From: Cantharellus purpuraceus
Taxonomy: Eukaryota; Basidiomycota; Agaricomycetes; Cantharellales; Hydnaceae
Reading direction: 5' to 3'
NCBI GenBank assembly: GCA_025174535.1
Contig: JALBUN010000003.1
Span: 310,001 to 374,000, forward strand
Length of the DNA stretch: 64,000 nt
Each line of letters opens with the position of its first letter. Within the stretch, counting starts at the first letter, position 1. A program made the position numbers and the translations under genes. The notes under the pieces were generated by a model that was given only the letters and a program-made list of their open reading frames with translations, was not told where the DNA came from and searched no databases. Positions 54,839 through 64,000 of the stretch are shown here, in pieces.

Positions 54839-57800
54839 ATCTTCGTTTCGTAATGTCGTGGGCGGTCGGTGGGAAAGTTCGTTAATGTTATCGGTGAGGA
54901 GAGGAAAGCAAGCGGGCACCTGTCAAGCAGTTTATATATCTGCCACAGACAAGGGCGTCATGTGGTCTAAGGATCTGAGGCGATACGCGGCTTCTCCGCG
55001 CGTTCTTGTATTACTACTTCACGTCCCTGTGTCTGCAGTCCTTCCTTCGCCACCCTTACGCGCTGACTCAGCAAACTCCGACAGCAACCTTGTGTTTGAA
55101 GCGGAGTTACAATTGTTGTCTTGACACTGCCCTGGGCACTGATGCATTGATGCAGTGATATTCACATAGGGAGACGGTCAGATGCGGGGTAGGCGGAGGC
55201 AATGGCATGCGCAATGAGCGTCGTCCCGCCGCTCTCCATCACACATTCAAGGATCGAATGCTGTCCGCAGGTGGCCACAGCAGAGAAGCGCCTTGGCAAA
55301 TCCGAGAAGATCCATGATGTCTCCAGACGAGCTCGCATCGTCCTGCCGGCCGGTGCCTTACCCAGCCTTCGTACAGATATGGATTTCTGCTGCACTGCAG
55401 CCTTTGGCGATCTCCATATGTGCAAAGGTCTCCTCCTGCAGCGCCAGTACTGCCAGATGATATGTTTGAGGCTGTGGGTAAACACTGTCTACGCGTTTCC
55501 AAAGTTTTCCACACGTCCGTGATATCAGAAGGGATCCTTCATCTCCTCATGTGAATTGCGATGAATCACGACAGGCGGCTGGCAGTCAGGGCCTGCCCCA
55601 AATAAGGCTATCTATCTTTAGAATGTCGTTAGGCGTGAATAGCCAAATCCACACATCAGCAGATCATTTATTCCTGACGATCCTCATCGTCCAGCTAATC
55701 CGCGCGGCATCACAATAGATCGGGTTGCGGCCAAGTTTGCAAGTTCCGAATGCTGTGGTCCACGACAATATCACGCAAAAATATACTTGACGCCAATTTC
55801 CTTAGGAGCGCAAGGTGATGGGGGCTGCAATATATACTGCCTACTGTCTGACACCCGTCCGTCTGCTGTCTATCAGAGTTCATGGTGTTCCGAAAGTTAG
55901 GGGTCCCTCCCTCGTTTCTCGGTCTTCTTTCCTTACGAGGTCCCGTCCACAATTGAGTGGCAACACAAAGCAATTGCAACAAGGGAAACATGTCCCAGGA
56001 GTATGGTCTTCGATTGTTGGATCACTAGTGCAGCTGTTTCAGGTATTGTTTAGATTCCGAAGGTTGCTATTGCCAAGCTTCCAATCCACGCTCAGAACAT
56101 GCTCCGTGACGTAATTCTCCGATTTCTCAGGCTGGATTTGGAAATCTCCATTGTCCGGTTCTCCGTTAAAACGTTTCTGGTCTCTTTCTCCACCGTTTCC
56201 TCCATCAGACGTGCTTCTGCAGCGTCTGTAGCGTTCTCAAGCACCGCATTCAATGCCGCCACTCTTTCGCGAACGAATTATGCTTTCATCAATAAATCTT
56301 GATAAACTGCCTCGAAAAAAGTGGAACTAATATTTGTTTTCTTTACCCGTGCAGATCGGACCTGTCTAGTATCACTTTTGAGTTTGGTATCGGTGCTTGC
56401 AAAGTATGTACCCCATATTTCAAGCGTCTGTCTTCCCTAACCTTATCTTGACGCCAAATGGTCTGGATGATGCTCTGCGACAGATCATCTAGTCTATATT
56501 TCATGCATGCTGTGCGTGGTGACTGGACGTGAGATTCCGCTTTTGTCTCTCTTGGGTCGGAAATCCTGACTCTTGTATTCCAGTGTCTACTTGAGGGGAA
56601 TCAGAAGCTGTTCCCCAGACAAAGTTGGTCTGCGGTCCATTCAAACACCCACTCACGTTCCATCGGATATCCTGTGATATCACCTTTGAACTGCTGACAC
56701 CGTGTTCTCGGACCATGCTCAATGATTCCAACCCCTCGACCCCTTGAATCGTCTGAGGTGCCACATCATCGAGCCCTGATTTCCAAGACAGCGTCTAAGG
56801 TTGAGCTCATGGTCTTCTTCAGCACTCGTTCCATCAGAATACGATGCTCTCAGCGGAAATCCCTCTCCATATGTCTTAGAGTGGACAGAGGGGGGGAAGT
56901 ACTAGACAATAATAGCCGGAATGATTGATTGACATGCATGCTCTACACCTTCGAAGAGGAAAACTGCATTTTTCTGAACACGCTAGAAGTTTTAGGGGAC
57001 AATGTCTACATTGGAATGAAAGTTGCGAGTGACAAAATATTATGAAGAGCGCAGCGTGTCTCGAGGGATAAACGCTACTGCCAATGGCAGCTTTCCAATG
57101 AACGCATACTAGATTAATCAAACACAGATACGAACCCGGGGTCCTTGAAAACCTGTGGGATGAGAAATTTGCGGGAGAGAAAACTACCTGGCACTTAGAG
57201 CCAGCTCTAGGGCTTCCATCTGCTCGAGCTCCCATCTCTATGGCTGGAGGTCATTGAAAATACGTTATTCACATTAACGACACAGACTCGACTCAAAGAC
57301 TTTGGTCTGACGATCATATGGCTAGCTTTGTTGATGAGAGAGTGGAGGAAGTGATCCAGTTGCATATCTCTGCTTGGCATCAACTATTAGAGGGTTCCTC
57401 GAGGGTAAAGTACAAGATAACTGACCTTCATCAGTGCCCACACTCACCTGCTCCGATTGTCACCCATCTCCATCCCACCATGAAATCCAGGACACTGCAC
57501 GTGGAGGACGAAGAGTCGTGACCTCCGTCTGCAATACACAGTAATTGGATGGATGGGCGCAGCCGAGGCTAAGTTTTCAACGCCTTATATAAAATGGAAA
57601 CTTTGCGACATGAAACAGTTACCATGCGTTTGGTCCCACTGGCAGCCCCCGCCTCTTGTCAAAGTGATGTAATCTTACAGGCCTGTCCAAATAAGAGAGA
57701 CAGAAAACAAGACTTAGCTAACGGAATTCATGCTAGTAGTATTTTTCACACTACTGGGGGAACACTTGATATCTATTGCAGTTGGGTCAGGACGATGGAG

Positions 57801-60285
57801 GATGATGTCGACCTTGGAGGCTTCTATGTTCCTCATCAATGGAAGAGGCATGTCAGTTGCTGGCGCCATGGCCTATTTCACTGGAATTTTAAAACGTGTT
57901 CTCCATACCTGCCGGCCATATTGGATGACCCCCCTTCATCCCGATGACTTCATACAAAGCTTTCTGATCAGCATTGGCCATGCTCCGACCCTACCTTTTG
58001 TCAAGTAAGGTGTTTCAGGCTATATTTCGACCCACGTAACTCCGTCTCCCTGGGAAGTTAGACGGAGCTAAGCGCAGCTTGACAATGTCGAAATTGAACG
58101 GGGCGTAGTCACGACGTCGGGCGCACTGGCAGTTGGCAGAGGATTGCATGAGAAAATGGGTAACAAATGATATAAACACAATTATGGAGAGGGAAAAAAA
58201 TACATGGTCAATGCCATTCACGGATATGTATCGAGCTTCATATGATGCGGTGGGACGAATCGACCATTTGTGAAAGGGTTCCATGAGTCCGTGACGCGTG
58301 ACCCGCTCACCGGGCTGTTATGGTCGAAACGGTACAGCGGGTCTTCACAGGCCTCACCATCCAATTCGCATCTGGCATACATACACACGGGTTATTACTC
58401 GATATGTATGTATAAGGTTGGAATTTCTGGTCTGGAGAGCGCTCGCTTCGGTCGCTGCACTCATCCGAGTCGAGGAACGTTGAGAACATAAGTGTCGTTG
58501 TCCTTATCCATTTGCAACGAGTTACCACAGTCTACTCAGGACAACCTGAGGCTATAGGTCTCTTGGGTTGGGATGTGAGCATTGAAAGCGATGAATAGAA
58601 CACGAGAGGAACCGGTCGTGGAAGCAACATCGGACAGAAGGTACGACTCGCGCAGGCATCCGAGATTGTCACTCCCAGGATATCTAGCACGAGTTCATCC
58701 GTAATGCGTCTTTTTTATCGCTACTCTGGAGTCGTATCGCCCTTACGGCAGTTGCTCCTCTCACCTCGCCCCCTTGAAGCTGTACCTGTTTTTGGAGGCT
58801 CCTGACTCTTAACCCATCGTTTCCACCTCCATGCTATCCCAAATCATCTCATGAACTCTAATTTTCGGAAAGAAACAAAAGATTTGAAGGCACGCCAATG
58901 TCTTCTTGAGCAATGAAAGGATAGGTCACAGGACTTCCTCTTGCTCTCACACTGTAGACACTGTACCGCTTTTCAATGGTGCCACGACGGGTGCTGCTGG
59001 TCACAAGGCACTCCCACATTCCGGATAAGAAGCCAAATTCATTGCCCATTCCCAACCTATCCCGCTAGCTGCCTGTGCAGATTGACCCTTTCACTGTGGC
59101 TGATGTTCATTCGCTTTGGGTCTGCCGAGATCTATATAGATCTCGAGTCGTCGATGGTACTGATTCTCTATTTAGTGACGCGTGGATCTTGGCCCTGCAA
59201 AACGTTCCTGATTGGGTATCCTTGAATTTCATTCTTGTTTTCCGTTAGACGAATGGTGTTTGGGTCAGGGGCTATTTTACCACCGCTGCACGCTCATTTT
59301 GTTGTGGCTGCTCACTCCCATCATGATATCGTACCTGGACTAGCATCATTCTCCCTCTCATTGAGCACGCTTACTTTCCATGCTTGAAGACACGATACCT
59401 TATTCACGACTTTGAGTTTAACACCGGCTTCGAGTTCGGGTAATCGGAGCAAAGGTAGAACAGGAACAAGCAAGCCTTCCGCCGACAATTGACGCACAAT
59501 ATTGCAAACGACGCAAAGAGATAATGACACCAATGTACAGTTCGGGACAGGCCTGTTCCCGAGTTATCTGGTTTCCAGTTCTCATTTTAGAATATCTCGG
59601 CTTACAGCATTTGACACAGATGCGGACGTTGCAGCGCTGAACCCACGGTGGTTGCGACGTGCTTTAATCGCCTTGCGGACTCATTTTTGTGTACATCTTT
59701 TTGTCTACCTCAATCATGTTTCAATATCCAAAGACGGTGATTTTGATTGCTTGAGATCCGACGCTTGCTGACAATTTTTGCGGTCTGGGCGCTTTTGTAC
59801 GGTTCTCAAATCACTTCATCTGTTCATCAACACCTCTCCTCTTGCAGTTCTTCCGGTGTACCACGTTTTGATTCGTGACAGATTAGAAAAGGCGATAATT
59901 GCGATAAGCCGCCGCGCCAGATTTGGAGTCCCCGCGTCTTGATGTTTTGATATTTCATAATTTTTTCCAACAGCACGGCCACGGGATATTCAAACTGCTC
60001 TTCAAATTATGGCGTGCTGTACTAGGATTATATCTGGGCTGAGTAAGAGTGTACCAGCTAGTAAGCCGTCTGTGACAGTGTCGCTCTGGCAGCCAGGAGA
60101 TCCGAGTGTGCTACACTGAGTAGCGAGTCGGTGCACCTGTATCCTGTCGGCAATCGCGGGTATCCATATTACGGGTGGATACTGAATTATTGAAGAACAT
60201 GATGAACCGATGCGAGCAATGAAACTGATGTTGATGAGGAGGTTGGTTAGAGCGCAGTTGCATGAGTGGGTATATGATGATGACA
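54839..60285. other. Long stretch without a supportable gene
   Basis: 5.4 kb. A minus-strand patch at 55160-55510 reads protein-like in two frames (ALQEETFAHMEIAKGCSAAE, and ATCGQHSILECVMESGGTTL), perhaps a frameshifted relic. A patch at 57730-58008 (plus) has hydrophobic segments but no consistent exon chain. The rest shows only short chance frames; no RNA gene recognised. Confidence 0.35.
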
Positions 60286-61018
60286 TCAATCTGTCGTGAG
60301 TAAAACCCACGATTCCCATCCCTCAGTTCCTGGCACCAACCCCACGAACGATGTCCTCCCATGCAGGTACTCTATCTTCCTCCTGGCTACCGGCGCCGGT
60401 ATTTCTTCCGTACCGTCTGATGGCGGGTGGACCGACCGCGAACTTTCGAACGAATGCGCACGCTGTGTATTGGGGGTAGAGGGAGGCGTTATCAGGTTCA
60501 GATAATCCAACTCCTCCCACAGCACAGATTTGGACCTCTCCATCACTGGCACAGGCGCGCGCAGGGCACGATAGACGGCAGTCAGCACGTCAAATACGGT
60601 GACGCCGCGGAGGTTGTGGACCATGATAGGAAAGGTAAAGGGCGATGCTGTGTGCCCGGGGGGCCCGGGAAGCATGATCGTAATGCGAAGATAGGTCAGC
60701 GGGGGGTGTGTCGCAGCGGCAGCAAATACGTGTGGAAGAGGGGTATGAGTAAGGTCGGTGTCGTGGAGTATGGCGCTAATGGGCGGTCTGCTGAGGTCGT
60801 AATACAAGCGGGGGGGAGAGATGGGGCGCAGAATCTCGTGAAGCTGGATGGGCGTGGCAGAGGATGGTGAACCAGCAGTGTCTGTATAACACCAGACTTA
60901 GCCGTAAAATACTACCAAGGGATTTGTGCCACTCACCAGACCAAGAAGGCTGATGTAACGGTACGTCAGGCAATGGTATAGGTCGGAGGCGGGGTGTTGG
61001 GGGAATCATAAGTGGCAT
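60286..61018 (-). CDS. DUF6699 domain protein (copy 5)
   Basis: Exons 61018-60937 and 60881-60286 (55-nt intron, GTGAGT donor, TATACAG acceptor, phase 1); 225 aa. N-terminus MPLMIPPTPRLRPIPLPDVP is shorter and Pro-rich. The domain: LYYDLSRPPISAILHDTDLT, LTYLRITIMLPGP, FPIMVHNLRGVTVFDVLTAV, YRALRAPVP, RRKIEYLHGRTSFVGLVPG, ESWVLLT at the end. The EW block is replaced by a Ser/Pro-rich loop (about residues 140-175), so this is a divergent member. A TATATAAG box near 61153 lies about 135 nt upstream. Confidence 0.85.
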
Positions 61019-62810
61019 TAGAGGCGATAATAGCGAGATCGAGTAAGCATGGCCGTTTTGCGCGGCAAGAGTCGTGACAAAGTATAGTCGTACGTGACAA
61101 GCGGGAAAGGAAGAGGGAAGAGAGAGGGGGCGAAAAAAGGTTTGCGCTGCCTTATATATCAGTTGCTACAACAAATGATCAAGGTTCCATTTAGGACAGG
61201 AAATGGATTCCCGGGGAAGAATAATTGAACGAGGCATTGCCCAGCGGACAGTTTTGTACAGCAGCGGGGCAAGCACAGCCCCGTAGGCGTCTGTGGGATA
61301 GCATCGGTTGGAGCTCTGCAGCGAAGAAGTGCTGTGCAGGCCTGTGAGTGACCTGAGAATGATGTCGGGGTCCAAAGAAAAGATGCAACACTGACATTGA
61401 TTAATGATTGACATTTCTTGTCCCCGGAGAAGTCAGATCGATTCGCGAGTCAACGGTCTTGCTCGCATGCCCTGGTGTTGAGTTTGATAGATGACGGCAA
61501 GTGGTGTCAATCTCCACGACTGCGACTGTACAGTAGCAATGTTGCAGGTACCGATATCATTCACTTATTGTGTGACACTTCTACCCGTCTTGTCAGAGCG
61601 CCTCTCTGCAGCCAATCATCTCTACGGGACTGACTTCGACATAAATTACGTGGCAGATACTCCGTCTTCATGGGATGCGTCAAATATCCCACCGGCATGA
61701 GCTCCTCCGGCCTTTTCAAATCTCCATATTCAAGTCAAAATATCTACCCGCCGGAGAAGCACTCACATACAAGTTGTTAGGTTCAGGATACGGGAGAAGT
61801 AACGCGGCTGTATAATTGCACAAGATAAGCTGTTGACGCCGATCCATCAGCAGGCCCACGTGGTGCTACGGCGTCCGTCCACGATCGATAAGTTCTATGC
61901 CGGAATGCACGACTTGCCGCACTAGTCATTAGAGCTAATGTATGCACGGTTCTTGCATCTTTGTTGGTGACATTCTTCTCGGGAGGTTAACGAGTGGACA
62001 CGGTCATAATCTGACATGGGACTATACATCAGGAACTCCGGTGCTATAGTCCTACCGTGTCTCAGACCGCCACCTTGATCCACTGTAGGGTGCATCGGCC
62101 GTTCCCATGCACTGACCAAACTGTGCCAGACGAAACAAACCTAGAATCCGAATCTCGCGGGAAAAGAGGATCACTCGTTGGAAAAACCTCGGCCGGAGCT
62201 CGAGCAGCGTGTGTCCGTCGCAAGACATCGAGCGTCTCAGGTAACATACCATGCTCTGGTGACGTTTCCGCTCATTGGGAACTAGCACCGTCTCACATCA
62301 GCACTGAATGAGACTGCTATAGGGACTAAACACATTGGAGGATTGTTCTGAGCAGATATGATGTTGATCGCCCGGCATAAACGGGGCCCGATCTGATAGT
62401 TAAGTACTGCTTCTCTGACAATGTTTGTCTGTCTACTCCTCGCTGGTGCTATCTGGTCGTATGGGTTATAGATGACTGCTTTGGACCGCTAAGCAGGTTA
62501 GAAGGACTAAAGTAAAGCAACCGAGGAACTCCATCGCGAACAACTTCCGACCTGGTAATGAAGCACTGCATCTCTGTCGACGCATGCCGCCCATGGAAGT
62601 GAGCTCGCTGTCCGGTCTCGGTCCTGAATGATGGTTAATATACTGCGAAGCAAATCACGTCACTACTAGAATGATGTGCCGTGCAAAGGTGGTTTCGATC
62701 GCTAATAAAACCCGTTGACTTGATCTCCATCTACTGTCGGATCTGCCTTCAAAGCGTAGCTTACACGCTGGAATAAATGAAACATACCTATATTAGATCT
62801 TAATTTACAA
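61019..62810. other. Intergenic, no gene seen
   Basis: Short frames only. A CCCGATCTGATAGTTAAG block near 62388 recalls part of 5S rRNA but the rest is missing. Confidence 0.4.
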
Positions 62811-64000
62811 TCATTCTCTCCCATCCCACGTCTCAACACACTCCACGTTCGCCAATTTTCGTGGCCGCCCACGCTTCGGTCTAGATTGAGCACCGTACTC
62901 CTTTTTTTTCCATCCTATGCCACCATCAAATGATTTGCCAGCTTCTTTCCCCGCCAAGAACTTGACTTCTTCGAACAAGGGTGTGGCTTGTGCTTTCAAC
63001 CAGTTTGCACTCTTAGCGCGATGCACAAGACAGTTTGGTGGAACATATTTTTTCAAGGCTTCCGATCCCATGCCCAACTGGGCGACTCCCTGTTCCATGG
63101 GACTACCATCTTTCCACAACGAGCCGCCATTCGTCTTCCGAAGCACGTTTAAAATGTCCAGGCTCTCGCCGGGTGGAATTGGTACGGGATGGCTAGGCGT
63201 GATGCAAGGCATATCCACTTCCTTCCGTAGCACCTTGTCCACGTCCACGGCACTGAAGAACGCTACCCCTTGGGGAAGATCGTCCATACCGAGACGGTAA
63301 GCAAACAGTGAGCGTGTCCATAGGTTTGCAATCTGCAAAGCGAGCGCGGCGCGGTACTTATCTTCCTCTTTAACAAGATACCTAAGCTCATCATGTACCG
63401 AAATCAGATAGCGCGCCTGAATCCCGTAGGTTTGAATCAAATGTTCCATAGACACGATGAGAAGGTGCAGGTAATCGACGCCTGAGGACTGCACAACCCA
63501 GTTGATACGGGAAGGGAGGTAATCTGCACCGAACTTCTCGGGGAGATATTGTTTCGATAGTGCATAGGTCACTCCGCAACCCAATGCAGGAGTCTTGGGC
63601 TGGTCAGAGAGGGCAATTTCCTCAAGTTTGTTGAAGACGAAGCTCTCAGTGCCACCAAACCAGAATTTACATCCAAACATGTCAGCGCGATGCGTATTCT
63701 TCCCCTTCGTGGTTGCATACAGCTGCTCGGCAAGACGCTGAGCCTCCTCCGGCAACATTGATGCATTGCTCTGCAGCAATAGCAGCATGGCATGTTTCAT
63801 GCCGGCACCATAGATACGTGAATAGTTGAAGACCTTGGCCTGGTCACGAGAGATGCCGAGAATGCTTGCCGTCTTGGAATGCAGATCGGTCCCAGCCTTT
63901 TTTGTTCCTTCCAACGTCATCCAGCCAATCGCTGTAGCACCGTGAAGTCCAAACTGAGCATCACCCATACAGCTTGAGATCCATAGCTCCTCGGAGTCGA
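62811..64000 (-). CDS. MIP1: Mitochondrial DNA polymerase gamma, C-terminal part (runs off the window)
   Basis: Open without introns from the window edge to TGA at 62811-62813; about 395 codons are present. The family-A polymerase domain is clear. DSEELWISSCMGDAQFG is motif A (its first Asp lies at the edge), RDQAKVFNYSRIYGAG is motif B (the O-helix with Lys and Tyr-Gly), and SVHDELRYLV is motif C. WTRSLFAYRLGMDDLPQGVA and FFSAVDVDKVLRKEVDMPC are conserved gamma-type blocks after motif C. After the catalytic domain come about 115 residues of extension, ending with a basic RPKRGRPRK stretch that matches an AT-hook core. The enzyme replicates mitochondrial DNA in the matrix. The exonuclease domain and N-terminus lie beyond the window. 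Confidence 0.95.
   Translation of the reverse strand, partial: DSEELWISSCMGDAQFGLHGATAIGWMTLEGTKKAGTDLHSKTASILGISRDQAKVFNYSRIYGAGMKHAMLLLLQSNASMLPEEAQRLAEQLYATTKGKNTHRADMFGCKFWFGGTESFVFNKLEEIALSDQPKTPALGCGVTYALSKQYLPEKFGADYLPSRINWVVQSSGVDYLHLLIVSMEHLIQTYGIQARYLISVHDELRYLVKEEDKYRAALALQIANLWTRSLFAYRLGMDDLPQGVAFFSAVDVDKVLRKEVDMPCITPSHPVPIPPGESLDILNVLRKTNGGSLWKDGSPMEQGVAQLGMGSEALKKYVPPNCLVHRAKSANWLKAQATPLFEEVKFLAGKEAGKSFDGGIGWKKKEYGAQSRPKRGRPRKLANVECVETWDGRE

Noticed and set aside
62380..62420. 5S rRNA-like block (CCCGATCTGATAGTTAAG)
   Set aside because: Only about 18 nt resemble the internal 5S region. The conserved 5' and 3' arms and internal promoter context are absent.

Overview
The window reads as nuclear DNA of a filamentous basidiomycete (Agaricomycetes, possibly a polypore-like species; the order is a guess). 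Coding regions are broken by many short GT-AG introns (46-162 nt) with CTAAC/CTGAC-like branch sites. Several protein families are typical of or restricted to fungi (DUF6699, DUF6535, DUF3433, kinase-like degenerate proteins). There are no operons or Shine-Dalgarno signals. I rebuilt exon structures by hand from reading frame, splice consensus and family patterns; no search was run, so family names come from recognition.

Left part (0-31 kb), gene-rich: a tentative FAM210/DUF1279-like mitochondrial protein (4-1152, +); a TMEM242-like membrane protein (2936-3821, +) with a decayed partial copy just upstream; a broken kinase-like gene (5170-5585, -); a U2 snRNA gene (6121-6370, -) that appears to carry a 64-nt spliceosomal intron; a Vps68/TMEM50-type gene (6704-7404, -); a MAPEG-like gene (10077-10760, +); a 768-aa GH5 glucosylceramide/steryl-glucoside beta-glucosidase-like gene (11227-14258, +); a DUF6699 gene (15954-16700, +); a 12-exon DUF3433 membrane protein (17788-20292, -); Lunapark (21473-23077, -); a 402-aa coiled-coil protein (23587-24854, -); a 173-aa orphan (26507-27173, -); and an aldo/keto reductase (28882-30164, +) with an apparent GC-AG intron.

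Middle part (31-51 kb), repeat-rich and gene-poor: two copies of a roughly 2-kb segmental duplication (about 30.93-33.17 and 37.59-39.45 kb) containing kinase-like and DUF6535 debris; a frameshifted DUF6535 gene (about 33.1-36.1 kb, -); microsatellites; paired hairpin elements (28.05 and 40.67 kb); one DUF6699 gene (41880-42677, -); and a higher-order tandem array of GC-rich 0.5-0.7-kb repeats (45.59-48.77 kb).

Right part (51-64 kb): three more DUF6699 genes on the minus strand, long stretches with no gene I can support, and at the edge the C-terminal 395 codons of mitochondrial DNA polymerase gamma (62811-64000, -).

The strongest unusual signal is the intron inside the U2 snRNA gene. After it come the five-member DUF6699 set, the tandem repeat array, and the shared hairpin-pair architecture at 28 and 40.7 kb. 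Housekeeping functions (mitochondria, ER/endosome membranes, spliceosome, sterol/sphingolipid glycoside turnover) dominate the intact genes. No biosynthetic cluster or defence island is visible.
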